From a virus, in the IMG/VR virus record IMGVR_UViG_3300006028_000010, positions 36,330 through 100,329 of that record: a DNA stretch of 64,000 nucleotides, one strand, 5' to 3'. A program made the translations under genes and the position numbers. The notes beneath the pieces are model-generated. The model saw only the letters and a list, made by a program, of their open reading frames with translations, ran no database searches and was not told where the DNA came from. This document shows positions 44,237 to 53,285 of the stretch, piece after piece. Within the stretch, counting starts at the first letter, position 1. Every line of letters begins with the position of its first letter.

Positions 44237-44500
44237 ATGCGTATGTCAGTGGGCGTCGGCCTGCTCCGCTTCTACAGCAACGGCCGCAGAATGTCCCCCG
44301 AAGGCCGAGGACTCCTCCTGCTACTGTTCATCACACTGATGACCATACTCATCGCCATCAAATTCTGGTACGTGTCACTACCCCTCATAGCGATCGGGAT
44401 ACTGACCTGGAAACTGTACCCAGCCGCCCGTAAACAACAGGCGGCCAGCAAGACGACGGACAAACCCGGCAACCAGGCGTCAGTCAGCAACCGCCGCTAG
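44237..44500 (+). CDS. Small membrane protein in the plus-strand moron
   Basis: 87 residues from the ATG at 44237 (a TTG at 44219 extends it). Two adjacent hydrophobic segments: GLLLLLFITLMTILIAIKFW and VSLPLIAIGILTWKLY, then a basic polar tail (PAARKQQAASKTTDKPG). It starts 24 nt after the XRE stop and ends 4 nt inside the terminase gene in opposite orientation. Superinfection exclusion is a plausible role for such a protein, but only by context. Confidence 0.6.
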   Translation: MRMSVGVGLLRFYSNGRRMSPEGRGLLLLLFITLMTILIAIKFWYVSLPLIAIGILTWKLYPAARKQQAASKTTDKPGNQASVSNRR

Positions 44501-46110
44501 AAACGCACCAACCTCTTGGACTTGCGCGGCTGGACGGTCACACCGGCCGCCACCGCGTCAGCCCGAGCCTCATACGCCAACACCGCAGCCATCGCCGCGT
44601 CAATCTTCCGGGAACTCGACGGGTTCTCCTTACTGATCAGGACCCCTGAACGCGTCACCCGACGGTGAGCGTTAAGGACATGCCGAGTGAGCACCGAACC
44701 ACCGTCATGCCGAAGCGTCCCAGCTGCAGCAGCTTCCCGGAAACGCTCAAGAGCAGTCACCATGCTTCTCACCCGGTTCGTCCACCACTCCAAAGGGCGT
44801 TCCCTCGTGGCATGCACCCGCATCCGGGAACCGAACTCCGCCGACCAACGATCAAGGTAATCCTGCCAATGCGCGGGATCGGCGTAAAACCCAACCACCT
44901 GGAACCGGTCCATCGCCCCAGCGACCGCCGCGTCCACCGCAACCCGGTCAACCTGCCATTCCACACTGGCAGGCAGGTCGGGACGTTCCCAACAACCCAG
45001 AACGTTCAGGTAGGCATCCTCGATCCGGCAGGCGACCAGCGCGGTGGAGTCCTCCCGCACCGACCCGTCAAACCCGAGAGTCACTATGTCCCCGTCACGG
45101 AGACTGGTTGTGACATCAGCGCACGCACCCCACTCATGCGGCGCGATCCACGAGTCCTCCATCGCGACGATCTGGTTGAGATAAAACCGTCTGGACATCG
45201 CCGGCGGGGTTGCAGGGTCGTAAATCTCCTCGATCAACCGATCAACATCCAGCCAATGCGAGTCCCCCCGAGCTGTTAACAACCCGGCCCGCAGAGAGTC
45301 CCGATCCGACATGTCGGTGTCCGCTGGAGCTTCCAGGGAGTCGTACAGGAATCCCGTCGCTTTCGATCGACCCTGCTTAATCGCTAGATAGGCTTCCCAG
45401 TCCCGTTCGGCCACCGAGTCCTCACCCGGCTGGTGGGCGTTTGTTAACGCCAACGCGCGAGCTGAGCCGTCCCGCGATTTAGCGAGGTTCCTGGCGATGG
45501 CCCGAGCCATCTCATGCCCCTCAGTTGAGGCGATCCAGTGGTGCACCTCGTTGAGGATCACGTAGGAAGGTCGGCCACCCTCCAGCGCGCGCGGAGAGCT
45601 GGTGACAGCCTCGATCCGGCCACCACCCCGCGAATAGATGATTGTCTTCCCAAGGTCGATGCCGAACTCATCAACCGCTTTCTGTGAGAACATTCCGGGG
45701 AACAGGGTCATCGTGTTCCGCGTCTGGTCCACCGACACTGCCGCGACCTGCACCCACGGCGCCGAGTACGGGATCGCCACCGGTTCACCCTGAGCGTCCC
45801 AACCACCGAAACGGCACGGACCGCAAAATTCCGTCGCAGCCAGAGCCGCCGCAATCGGGTCTTTACCCCAACCCTTCATCCGCCGCAACACGGCGCGGCG
45901 ATACACGAACCGACCTAGGTCGTCGATGGCGTACCACCACAAAAAAAACCGCAACTGCTCCGCAGTCAACCGCCACGGCGACCCCGCATCCGGCCCATCT
46001 GGTTGCAGCAAGTACTCCAGCTGCCACTCCAGAATCGACCACCCCAAGGTCCGGTTCTCCAGCGGGAAACCCTCCGGTCCGATCCGCACCGCCACCGACG
46101 CCGTGGTCAT
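44497..46110 (-). CDS. terL: Terminase large subunit
   Basis: 537 residues from the ATG at 46110 (GAGGAG upstream). ATPase domain: P-loop-like RRMKGWGKDPIAAALA, Walker B-type PSYVILNEVHHW, coupling motif ARALALTNAHQPG. Nuclease domain: GFDGSVREDSTALVAC with catalytic Asp, later VGFYADPAHWQDYLDRW and KIDAAMAAVLAYEA. Complete motor plus nuclease. Partners are the small subunit at 47360 and the HNH protein at 49051. Confidence 0.95.
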   Translation of the reverse strand: MTTASVAVRIGPEGFPLENRTLGWSILEWQLEYLLQPDGPDAGSPWRLTAEQLRFFLWWYAIDDLGRFVYRRAVLRRMKGWGKDPIAAALAATEFCGPCRFGGWDAQGEPVAIPYSAPWVQVAAVSVDQTRNTMTLFPGMFSQKAVDEFGIDLGKTIIYSRGGGRIEAVTSSPRALEGGRPSYVILNEVHHWIASTEGHEMARAIARNLAKSRDGSARALALTNAHQPGEDSVAERDWEAYLAIKQGRSKATGFLYDSLEAPADTDMSDRDSLRAGLLTARGDSHWLDVDRLIEEIYDPATPPAMSRRFYLNQIVAMEDSWIAPHEWGACADVTTSLRDGDIVTLGFDGSVREDSTALVACRIEDAYLNVLGCWERPDLPASVEWQVDRVAVDAAVAGAMDRFQVVGFYADPAHWQDYLDRWSAEFGSRMRVHATRERPLEWWTNRVRSMVTALERFREAAAAGTLRHDGGSVLTRHVLNAHRRVTRSGVLISKENPSSSRKIDAAMAAVLAYEARADAVAAGVTVQPRKSKRLVRF

Positions 46111-46118
46111 ACCACTCC

Positions 46119-47363
46119 TCACGGCACGGGGACGAACGACACCTCATCCCCCGTGGACTCCAGAACCGGCACCGTCCCAGTGTGCTCCTGAAACCGCCGG
46201 CAAATCACGTCAGCATATTTTTCGTCCAGTTCGATGAGCGCCGCTCTGCGGTTGGTTCCGTGGCAGGCGATGAGCGTGGATCCGGAGCCGGCGAACGGGT
46301 CGACCACCAAGTCCCCAGGGTCGGTGGAGTTTTCGATGTGTCGCGTAATCAGTTCCACTGGTTTCATCGTGGGATGATCCTCGGACCGCTTCGGCCTAGC
46401 GATCTCGAACACCGTGTCCTGCTTGCGGTCTGGTGGCGGGTGATGTGCCGCGCCGGGAGTCCACCCGTAGAACACCGGCTCGTGACGGTAGTGGTAATCA
46501 GAGCGGCCCATCACGAATTGGTCTTTCACCCATATTAGCGTTTGCCTGTAAACTCTTAGCTCGACAAGGAGGTCGCCGAATGTTAAATGCAGCGGCCCGG
46601 GCGGAGCGGCTACGTACCAGGCCGCTCCAACGTCGCATGAGGTGAACGCAATCCCCAGGACCGATCGTAGGAATTGGCGCAACCCGTCGGAACTCAACTC
46701 GTCGTTGGTGATGGTCAGTGCGTCTTTTGTTTTGCCGACGTACGAGACCCCGTACGGGGGGTCGGTCCACATGCAGTCGGCCTTGTTGTCGTCGAGCAGC
46801 AGTTCCCACACCAGCGGATCGGTGGAGTCGCCCACAGCTAAACGGTGGGGGCCGAGTTGCCACAGGTCGCCGCATTTCGTGACCGTCTCGGCTGACAGCC
46901 CGGGCGCGTCATCGGGGTCGTTCAACGCGGGAGGCTGATCCCGCGCCGCAAGCGCACGTTCCAACTCGTCCAGATCACCAGGGTCGTACCCCGTGCCATC
47001 CAAATCCGGCAAATCAGCCAGCAACTCCAGCAACAGCCGGTCGTCATACTCACCGAGATCAGCGGTCCGATTATCCGCCGCAACGATCCGGGCGGCCTGG
47101 TCCTCATCTACATCAACGAACGTTACCGCTATCGTTTTCCACCCGAGATCCCGGGCCGCCATAAGCGTATGATTCCCCGCAAGAACCTCATTAGGGCGAC
47201 CAGTGTGAGTACCACGATTAACAGCTATCGCCCTGTACTGGGAATTAACCTCCAACGACCGGGCAATAGCCCCCGTGTTCCCCCGCCGAGGATTCCGATA
47301 ATAAGTCCGCAACTCACCCACCGGCACATACGACACCGCGAGCTCATGCCGCGGAACCGTCAC
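46119..47363 (-). CDS. ParB-like/DNA methyltransferase fusion
   Basis: 414 residues. About 1-115: ParB/Srx-like domain (VPVGELRTYYRNPRRGN, VLAGNHTLMAARDLGWKTI). About 165-405: class-beta-type N6/N4 DNA methyltransferase with catalytic DPPYG (MWTDPPYGVSYVG) and the SAM motif DPFAGSGSTLIA, plus HPTMKPVELI. It probably methylates phage DNA for protection against restriction or to mark it for packaging. It lies between the terminase subunits and overlaps the small subunit stop as GTGA. Confidence 0.9.
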   Translation of the reverse strand: MTVPRHELAVSYVPVGELRTYYRNPRRGNTGAIARSLEVNSQYRAIAVNRGTHTGRPNEVLAGNHTLMAARDLGWKTIAVTFVDVDEDQAARIVAADNRTADLGEYDDRLLLELLADLPDLDGTGYDPGDLDELERALAARDQPPALNDPDDAPGLSAETVTKCGDLWQLGPHRLAVGDSTDPLVWELLLDDNKADCMWTDPPYGVSYVGKTKDALTITNDELSSDGLRQFLRSVLGIAFTSCDVGAAWYVAAPPGPLHLTFGDLLVELRVYRQTLIWVKDQFVMGRSDYHYRHEPVFYGWTPGAAHHPPPDRKQDTVFEIARPKRSEDHPTMKPVELITRHIENSTDPGDLVVDPFAGSGSTLIACHGTNRRAALIELDEKYADVICRRFQEHTGTVPVLESTGDEVSFVPVP

Positions 47364-48061
47364 CGAGCCATCCGCCGATACGCATCCATCGCCGACACCA
47401 CCGCCAACTCAGCATCCGGCTCCACATCCGGCTCCACATACCGAATCCGCAAATCCCGACGCGCATCATGCGTCGTCCCCAAAATCTTCTCCCGCTGCCG
47501 CAACTCCGCCGCCACCCGCACATCACCCGCATGAAACGTCGCAGCCACCACAGCCGAATCCAACGCAAACTGCCAATCAGCCGCAGACCACAACACACAA
47601 TGCGGCATCCGCGACACCGCCGCCCACCACCGCCGAGTCTCAGCCGGCCACTCCCCAGGCACCGACCGCGCACTCGACAACCCCAACGACGCCAACCCCG
47701 CCGCAACCTGCTGATCCAACACCCGCAACGCCGCCCGCTCCCGCCACCCCTTCTCCCGCAACACCTTCACCCGCAACGGCACACGCTCATCCATCTGCTC
47801 ACACAAAACCAACAACGCCTCAGCATCCACCGGGGCCGTACCAGCCTCATTCCACGCCTTACCCCACAACTCCAACCCAAACCGACCCAACGGCCGAGAC
47901 GGCTCAGGAACCTCACGAGGCTCCACACCACGCGGCCTAGCCGGCAACTCCGGAACCACCCCGCTATACGGAACGTCGGGAACCTCGGTCCAATCCACAG
48001 GGGACTTCACCCGATGCCGCTTCATCCCCTCAGGCTTCGGCTTCGCCCCAGAAATAGGCAC
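47360..48061 (-). CDS. terS: Terminase small subunit
   Basis: 233 residues from a GTG at 48061 with AAGGAGG 6 nt upstream; the opening MPISGAKPKPEGMKRHR is typical. Helical body with GLELWGKAWNEAGTAPVDAEALLVLCEQMDERV and a C-terminal region ending SAMDAYRRMAR. Matches P27-like small subunits that bind the packaging site. The long frame upstream to 48250 is not needed. Confidence 0.8.
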   Translation of the reverse strand: MPISGAKPKPEGMKRHRVKSPVDWTEVPDVPYSGVVPELPARPRGVEPREVPEPSRPLGRFGLELWGKAWNEAGTAPVDAEALLVLCEQMDERVPLRVKVLREKGWRERAALRVLDQQVAAGLASLGLSSARSVPGEWPAETRRWWAAVSRMPHCVLWSAADWQFALDSAVVAATFHAGDVRVAAELRQREKILGTTHDARRDLRIRYVEPDVEPDAELAVVSAMDAYRRMAR

Positions 48062-48544
48062 AGCGGCCCTCCTTATCCCAATCAGAAAGCCCCCTGGCCA
48101 ACAACCCGGATCTATACCGACCGGGACCGGCAGAACCTCCCGGTGTCGGTATCTGTGCGTAGGGGGGTGACCCCCGGGGGTAGTCGTCGTGGGAGGGAGC
48201 TGGAGTGCCAGCGGTGGTGTTGCTGCTTTGCTGTCGCTGTGGCTGCTCATGTTTGTTGCGCTTGCGCTTAGGTCTCATGTTCGAGCATACGTAGGTTAGG
48301 CGCGTCGGGGTTGGCTAGCCACACATGAAGTGTGATTCCTCTAACCGTGGTGGGTGTCGCCTGGTTGGGTGGTGGGGTGACTGTGGGTGGGTGGTGTGGG
48401 GTGGTGTGTGGGTTGGTTGTGGCCTCGTGGTTACCGTTGTGGGGGGTGGGGGTGTGGGTGGGTGCGGGTACGCTTCGTGGTCCTAGCAGCGTCTTAGGCA
48501 GTAGGGCGTTGGTCGTTCCTCCCTGGACCCCGGAGGTTTGTGTT
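48062..48544. other. Intergenic region upstream of terS: palindrome and GT-rich tract
   Basis: No convincing gene. CACAC-ATGAA-GTGTG (48320-48334) is a perfect small inverted repeat. From about 48345 to 48480 the plus strand is almost pure G and T (runs such as GGTGGGGTGACTGTGGGTGG), an extreme strand asymmetry. Lying beside the terminase genes, it is a candidate cos or pac region. Confidence 0.45.
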
Positions 48545-48808
48545 ATGTCGTTGTTGTCGTCTTCGCGTGCTGCTGCGTATCGTCCGGCTCCGCCGCCGGC
48601 GTCGATTTTGCGGGAGCTTGTGGTGGAGGGTTTCGATCAGCGGTTTGATGCGTGTGTTGCGGTGGCTGCGACGGTGTGGGGTTATGGGTTGAACATGTGT
48701 CGTACTGTGGCGGAGCGTAGGGCGTGGATGGATGCTTATTTTGAGCATTTGAGGTTGGCGTTGTCGGCGCGTTCGGGGGTTGAGTCCGGGCCGGGGGGTT
48801 CGCCGTAG
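48545..48808 (+). CDS. Small hypothetical protein on the plus strand
   Basis: 87 residues from the ATG at 48545, GGAGG 9 nt upstream. Helical protein: ASILRELVVEGFDQRFDACVAVAATVWGYGLNMCRTVAERRAWMDAYFEHLRLALS; Gly/Ser-rich end. Transcribed against the terminase genes; the opposite-strand open frame here is Arg/Pro/Thr-rich and looks like a shadow. Function unknown. Confidence 0.5.
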   Translation: MSLLSSSRAAAYRPAPPPASILRELVVEGFDQRFDACVAVAATVWGYGLNMCRTVAERRAWMDAYFEHLRLALSARSGVESGPGGSP

Positions 48809-48888
48809 TTCCTGGGGGTTTTGGTTGCGCCCGTGTCGCGTTTTTTGGTGGGGGTTTGTCCTGCTGGGGAGCGTGGCGCGGGCGTCTT

Positions 48889-49038
48889 TTAGTGGAGGAG
48901 GGAGAAGATGAGGGCTAGCGCGAATGCGACGACGGCGGTGATGCGGCTGGTGGTCGCCGCGGATGGTGCGGGTAGCAGGAACGACAGCGCGAGGAGGAGG
49001 AGTCCTGCGGCGACAGCGGTTGGGTAGTAGACGGTCAC
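48889..49038 (-). CDS. Small membrane protein (49 aa)
   Basis: GTG start at 49038 with AGGGGAG upstream. Two spans: VAAGLLLLALSFLLPA and ITAVVAFALALIFSLL, with a short polar loop. No family recognised. Located between the packaging HNH gene and the terminase region. Confidence 0.6.
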   Translation of the reverse strand: MTVYYPTAVAAGLLLLALSFLLPAPSAATTSRITAVVAFALALIFSLLH

Positions 49039-49050
49039 CGGTTATCTCCC

Positions 49051-49356
49051 CTAAACGTTTAGTCCTGGGTGTGGTTCTTGGGGTCTGGTTTCGCGGTGGC
49101 GCCATCGTTCGGTGTTGCCTTCGGTTGAGCTTTTCTTGCGGTGGTGCGCGGCGCAGAGTGAGCGCAAGGATTCGAGGGTGTGGTCGTCGGTCATGGGTTT
49201 GATGTGGTCGACGTCGGTGGCTGGTTGTGGGCAGCGTTGCCCGTTGTGTATCCAGGTGCATTGGTGTCCGTCTCTGCGGAGCACAGCGGCCCTGATAGCC
49301 GGCCAGTTGGCGGGTAGCCTGGCACGTCGTTGGCTGCTGGCCCACCTACCCGGCAT
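49051..49356 (-). CDS. HNH endonuclease of the packaging type
   Basis: 101 residues from the ATG at 49356. HNH core: RRDGHQCTWIHNGQRCPQPATDVDHI, then SLRSLCAAHHRKKSSTEG. Small HNH proteins next to terminase genes are required for cos cleavage in HK97-like phages, so this is probably a packaging partner rather than a homing enzyme. It lacks the leader seen at the five other HNH genes. Confidence 0.85.
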   Translation of the reverse strand: MPGRWASSQRRARLPANWPAIRAAVLRRDGHQCTWIHNGQRCPQPATDVDHIKPMTDDHTLESLRSLCAAHHRKKSSTEGNTERWRHRETRPQEPHPGLNV

Positions 49357-49453
49357 AAAGGCTCCCACTCAGCGCGGGCCAGCCCCGTTTTGTAACGCGG
49401 CAAGCTGTTTCGTCGACATGTTAGGTGTGACGCGCAACTTTTTTGATGATGTG

Positions 49454-49555
49454 ATGGACGCTAGATGGGCCCGCCGGGAACGTCGCGGGGATCCTCGGGT
49501 CCTCATCATCGTGCTCGCGATCCTCGCGATCATCGCGCTCATCACCCTGATCTGA
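49454..49555 (+). CDS. Possible tiny membrane peptide
   Basis: 33 residues: basic start (MDARWARRERRGDPR) followed by one perfect hydrophobic run (VLIIVLAILAIIALITLI). No Shine-Dalgarno is evident. It could be a small toxin-like or regulatory peptide, or chance. Confidence 0.3.
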   Translation: MDARWARRERRGDPRVLIIVLAILAIIALITLI

Positions 49556-49608
49556 TTTAGGGCGGGTGACCTGCCAATCGGGGCCAGTGTTGGTCGCCTG
49601 CCCTGCCC

Positions 49609-50016
49609 TCACAGTGCTGGCGGAATCGTGACCGCGATAACACGGTCCTTGCCAACCATCTCCACCAACTCGGACAGCGGCTCCCGTCCGACATACGCGC
49701 CGAAGGGCATAGGTGCGACTGGATGGAACTCGCCATACTTGCTGGCCAGCGCGGCAAGCCATTCATCAACGTGCGCCTTGTCACGGAACTCATCTGGCGC
49801 GATCACTTCAGCCAGCCATGGGTGTTGCTTCAGTAACCACGTTTTGCATTCATCGGCAGCTCGGGGTAGCTGATGGGTGAAGTGTGGGATTCCAGTGATG
49901 TAATCAATGATCCGATAAACGCCGTCCATATGATTCGGTGAGACGAGATGCCCGTCAGTGATAGACAGCATATCGCCGAGGTGAAATTGTTGTGGTTCAG
50001 GTGTGGCGGTGGTCAT
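49609..50016 (-). CDS. Conserved phage protein of unknown function
   Basis: 135 residues: LGDMLSITDGHLVSPNHMDGVYRIIDYITGIPHFTHQLPRAADECKTW, then QHPWLAEV and ASKYGEFHPVAPMP. This matches, from memory, a family seen widely in actinophages (DUF7736-like). No catalytic motif is visible. Overlaps the epimerase stop. Confidence 0.7.
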   Translation of the reverse strand: MTTATPEPQQFHLGDMLSITDGHLVSPNHMDGVYRIIDYITGIPHFTHQLPRAADECKTWLLKQHPWLAEVIAPDEFRDKAHVDEWLAALASKYGEFHPVAPMPFGAYVGREPLSELVEMVGKDRVIAVTIPPAL

Positions 50017-50891
50017 TCCACCTCCAATGCTGCCCTGACGCCCTGCTCTAGGCCGATCTTCGGCTCGTAAACTTTGAGCATCTCGGTGGGGTCACCAACC
50101 CGATACCTGACCCCAACGGGTGAATCCAGACGGTGGTGTATCTGAGGGCCGTAGCCAACGCTCTTACACACGAGGTCGGCGAGCTGGTTGAACGAGGTGC
50201 CGATCCCGGTGCACAGGTTCAACGGACCGGGGTGGTCCTGTTCCACGACGGCGAGGGCGGCGGATATCACATCGTCCACGTGGATGAAGTCTCTGACCTG
50301 CTCACCATCACCCCACACGGTGAACGGTGACTCCCGTCGGCGTGCCCGGTCGATAAAGCTGGGGAAGGGGTAGTCGAGGCTCTGCCCAGGGCCGTAGCCA
50401 GAAAAGGTTCTGAGCACGTGGGTTCTGATGCCCTCAGCTTGCGCCTCAGCAGCTAACCGCTCCCCAGTAAGCTTCACCCACCCATAAGTGGCATCCGGCA
50501 ATTCTGGATTGTGAAGATCGACGTCAATCTCTCGCAGCAAGCCTGCATCATCTTTACTTTGACGTGATACTGGATAGACCGCTGAGGACGACCAGTAGAT
50601 GATGTGATCCGGTCGAGTTCGTAATGTCCATTCGAACATCGCCCCATCTAGCATCAGGTTCATAGCACCGATATATGTGGGGCGGCCCTCAATGTCTACT
50701 CTACCACCAACATGGGCGGCACAATGCGCGACCAGATTGAACTTCGTGCTTTCGCGACGGAAGAAATCTCGGGCATCTATTCCATTATTGTTTATGTCAA
50801 CCGATGTGACGGACCAATCGCATTTATCAAGCTGGCAGACTATGTGTCTGCCGATAAATCCATCAGCCCCAGTCACCAGCGCCCGCTTCAC
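50013..50891 (-). CDS. NAD-dependent epimerase/dehydratase (extended SDR)
   Basis: 292 residues from a GTG at 50891 (GGAGACAGAA upstream). N-terminal Rossmann motif [20 protein letters not shown] with Ser; catalytic YGWVK (Tyr-x3-Lys); substrate-side [19 protein letters not shown]. Resembles sugar-nucleotide epimerases or reductases. Together with the downstream methyltransferase and glycosyltransferases it may make or modify a sugar for virion or host-surface decoration. Confidence 0.85.
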   Translation of the reverse strand: MKRALVTGADGFIGRHIVCQLDKCDWSVTSVDINNNGIDARDFFRRESTKFNLVAHCAAHVGGRVDIEGRPTYIGAMNLMLDGAMFEWTLRTRPDHIIYWSSSAVYPVSRQSKDDAGLLREIDVDLHNPELPDATYGWVKLTGERLAAEAQAEGIRTHVLRTFSGYGPGQSLDYPFPSFIDRARRRESPFTVWGDGEQVRDFIHVDDVISAALAVVEQDHPGPLNLCTGIGTSFNQLADLVCKSVGYGPQIHHRLDSPVGVRYRVGDPTEMLKVYEPKIGLEQGVRAALEVE

Positions 50892-51466
50892 TTCTGTCTC
50901 CGAGGCTTCTTGTCTGCGCAGATGCCACCCTGTCCACGATTGCAGTTGCATCGACATTTACGCGGCCTAGTGTACGGTCGCCGGTTAAGCATCTGCTGAT
51001 TTGGAGTTGCCCACCTTACGTTACCCGGCTCATAGTTACCGTCGTTGTCGATCCGATCCAGGCTCATGCCTGGCGGTCTGGGTCCCATGTCTTTGTAGAA
51101 GTTTTCAAACTTCATCCATCGATCGCAGACTTTGATTCCTCTGCCACCATAATCTGAGTAGCTGGGAACATTCGGATTCAAGCACCGCGATTTCATGGTT
51201 TTCCACACGCCGTATATTAAAGTGTGTCGCATTCCATGAGTTCGGTGTGTATCCCCTGCATGTTCTCTCCGGTAGCATCCGCACGAAGACGTGTGCCCAT
51301 TTCTGAGGTCGGCAGACAACTTAATGCAAGCGTTTCCACATTCACAAATGCAGTTCCATCTAGATGTACCACCAGGTAGCGAACTAGACCCCTTAGAGTT
51401 ACTAGCTTGGGATATTACGGTGAGCCGGCCGTAGACGTGGCCGGTCCGGTCTATAAGCTTAGGCAT
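50888..51466 (-). CDS. Free-standing HNH homing endonuclease 3
   Basis: 192 residues. N-terminal [13 protein letters not shown] and zinc-binding [24 protein letters not shown]-terminal [29 protein letters not shown], then [21 protein letters not shown]. This architecture (AP2-type DNA binding, HNH) is common in phage mobile endonucleases. Low GC at third positions compared with neighbours. It overlaps the epimerase start by 4 nt. Confidence 0.85.
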   Translation of the reverse strand: MPKLIDRTGHVYGRLTVISQASNSKGSSSLPGGTSRWNCICECGNACIKLSADLRNGHTSSCGCYRREHAGDTHRTHGMRHTLIYGVWKTMKSRCLNPNVPSYSDYGGRGIKVCDRWMKFENFYKDMGPRPPGMSLDRIDNDGNYEPGNVRWATPNQQMLNRRPYTRPRKCRCNCNRGQGGICADKKPRRQK

Positions 51467-51535
51467 GTCGGTCCTGCTCCTAACAGGTCGACCATGGCCT
51501 CGGGCCTGTTACCGCAGGCGCCGGGGTCCTTACTT
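51467..51535 (-). ncRNA. Two-hairpin leader of HNH gene 3
   Basis: Opens AGTAAGGACCCCGG on the minus strand, about 22 nt after the methyltransferase stop. Hairpin 1: GCCTG-CGGTAA-CAGGC with an outer CCCCGG/CCGAGG stem and a bulged C. Hairpin 2: ACCTG-TTAGGAG-CAGG with the Shine-Dalgarno AGGAG in the loop. Confidence 0.7.
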
Positions 51536-51557
51536 GATCAGTATAGCGTATCGGGCC

Positions 51558-52130
51558 CTAATACCTGCTTCGCCCGGCGATGATTTGGGACCAGTCCACT
51601 GTTTCGTGAACCATGATCTCGAAGTGTGGTTCGATCAACGCTCGATAGCCCGCCATGTCCCACGCGTAGCTATGACAGTCACCGTGCTGAAGGTCGGTTT
51701 CGCCGTGCGGTGAGGACGCCACCAGATACCGGGCGTGGTGGGCGACCCATTCCACGACGCTATGAGGGGCGGCTAAGTGTTCGAGGACTTCGGTGCATAC
51801 GGCGAGTTCACCCCAGCGGGGAACGTCACGATCGTTGAACACGTCGCGGAGTTCGGCGGTGACACCACGCTCGGCCCAGCCGGCCTGGTTGGTGGGTTGG
51901 AAGTCGTAGCCCCACGCGTCCAAGCCGGTGAGAAGAGATAGGAGTCCACCGTCACCGCCGCCTAGGTCAACGACGCTGGCCGGGTTGAGTTGGTGAATGA
52001 GTTGCGCGGTGCGCAGCAGCCGGGCCCGGTGGTCGGGTTGCTCGAGGTGGGGTGCGCGGTCACGGTCCGCGTGGAACTCGACGGTCGACACGAACGGTGT
52101 AGCGCCGGTGAACAACCGCCATTCAGCCAT
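51558..52130 (-). CDS. SAM-dependent methyltransferase
   Basis: 190 residues. Class I motif VVDLGGGDGGLLSLL, then GYDFQPTNQAGWAERGV and WGELAVCTEVLEHL, YLVASSPHGETDLQHGDCHSY. Substrate is not evident; given the epimerase and glycosyltransferases it may methylate a sugar or another small substrate. Overlaps the glycosyltransferase stop by 8 nt. Confidence 0.8.
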   Translation of the reverse strand: MAEWRLFTGATPFVSTVEFHADRDRAPHLEQPDHRARLLRTAQLIHQLNPASVVDLGGGDGGLLSLLTGLDAWGYDFQPTNQAGWAERGVTAELRDVFNDRDVPRWGELAVCTEVLEHLAAPHSVVEWVAHHARYLVASSPHGETDLQHGDCHSYAWDMAGYRALIEPHFEIMVHETVDWSQIIAGRSRY

Positions 52131-52740
52131 GCGCGCCGCGGGCTCTGATCAGGTTCGCGGTTTCGTTGGGGTTGCCGCTGTTCCGGTCCGAGGGGTGCCA
52201 CAAATGCCACACCACCCCTTCGTGCCGCACCGGCGGCCCGATCGTGGCAGTGACCACGGTGTGCCACGCGTTGTCCTCGAAACCCCAACCGACGAAACCC
52301 TCATCCATCCCACCAGCGGCGAGCCACCCATCGGCGAGCATCACCATGATCCCACCCTGGGCGGCGGGGATGGAGAACTCGATCCGCGCAGGGTCCGGTG
52401 GCTGACCGTGGAGAACCTCGCGGGTGCCGGCCTCGGTGAGGTAGTGGCAGATCGTGTACGGGTAGTGCAGCCGCCCGTCGTACGCGGAGGCGACCGCCAA
52501 CGCGAGAGGCTGCGGGTCGGGCAGAATGTCGGCGTCGCACACCACCGCAACATGCCCGGCGGGGGCGGCGCGGACACCGAAGTTACGCGACGCCGCCCGG
52601 TTGAACGTTTCGTGACCGGAATCAACAAGCAGCACCGGGAAACCAGGCAGCGCCCGGCGCAGCGCGGCGCACACAACACGACACCCAGCCGCCCAATCCC
52701 CACCCGGCGTGTCCCGCCACGGAACCACAACGATGGTCAC
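52123..52740 (-). CDS. Glycosyltransferase, galactosyltransferase-like
   Basis: 205 residues from a GTG at 52740. VCDADILPDPQ is a DxD-type motif; C-terminal GGMDEGFVGWGFEDNAW is the Glyco_transf_7C signature; YPYTICHYLTEAGT in between. Likely GT-A fold, sugar and acceptor unknown. Starts 59 nt after the next small gene and precedes the methyltransferase. Confidence 0.8.
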   Translation of the reverse strand: MTIVVVPWRDTPGGDWAAGCRVVCAALRRALPGFPVLLVDSGHETFNRAASRNFGVRAAPAGHVAVVCDADILPDPQPLALAVASAYDGRLHYPYTICHYLTEAGTREVLHGQPPDPARIEFSIPAAQGGIMVMLADGWLAAGGMDEGFVGWGFEDNAWHTVVTATIGPPVRHEGVVWHLWHPSDRNSGNPNETANLIRARGAHG

Positions 52741-52799
52741 CGCTTCCCCCACTGCGCGTCGCGGGCCGCCCGGCGGGAACACCGAGTCAACACACCCGA

Positions 52800-52976
52800 C
52801 TAGGTATCCTCCCCGTCGTCGGTGACAATCTCCAGTTCACCGCTAGCGACCGCAGCAGCGGTTTCAGCGGACAGCCCTTTCACCTGCGGGATTTTCGCGC
52901 GGAGGATCTCAGCGCTTCGCTCTCTTTCCAGATCATCGGTGAGTAGCCGGCGAACCGTTTCCCACTTCTCGCCCAT
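52800..52976 (-). CDS. Small charged protein (58 aa)
   Basis: ATG at 52976 encodes 58 residues, helical and charged: MGEKWETVRRLLTDDLERE, AAAVASGELEIVTDDGEDT. Small proteins of this kind are common in phage early gene clusters. Function unknown; no clear Shine-Dalgarno. Confidence 0.55.
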   Translation of the reverse strand: MGEKWETVRRLLTDDLERERSAEILRAKIPQVKGLSAETAAAVASGELEIVTDDGEDT

Positions 52977-52985
52977 AACGCCCAG

Positions 52986-53285
52986 TCACTTTCTTCCCGC
53001 GCGCCGTGGACCACCCGGCGGGTCACCAGTCAACACGACCACCGTCAGGAACGCGGCGACAAGCACAACATGCGCCCCGACCAGCGACACGAGCCGATTA
53101 CCCGGGCCACGCCAAAACGTGACCGCCCCATTAACCGCCACGAACACGGCAGTCACAACCCAACCCCGCCAACTAACAGGCGCCCAGCCCCAACCGAGAT
53201 ACCGTTTCGGACCGAACCACGCCGTTCTCGTCACCCGAAACGACCTCATAAACAGGGCCACCTTCGCATCCGCCGGTTCGGTCAC
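52986..53285 (-). CDS. Small membrane protein
   Basis: 99 residues with two spans: VTAVFVAVNGAVTFW and LVGAHVVLVAAFLTVVVL; basic tail (GGPRRAGRK). Shares an ATGA overlap with the following membrane gene. Family unknown. Confidence 0.6.
   Translation of the reverse strand: MTEPADAKVALFMRSFRVTRTAWFGPKRYLGWGWAPVSWRGWVVTAVFVAVNGAVTFWRGPGNRLVSLVGAHVVLVAAFLTVVVLTGDPPGGPRRAGRK

Noticed and set aside
48494-49345. Minus-strand open frame of 283 codons
   Set aside because: Arg/Pro/Thr/His-rich with no domain; overlaps the HNH and small genes that have Shine-Dalgarno and motifs.
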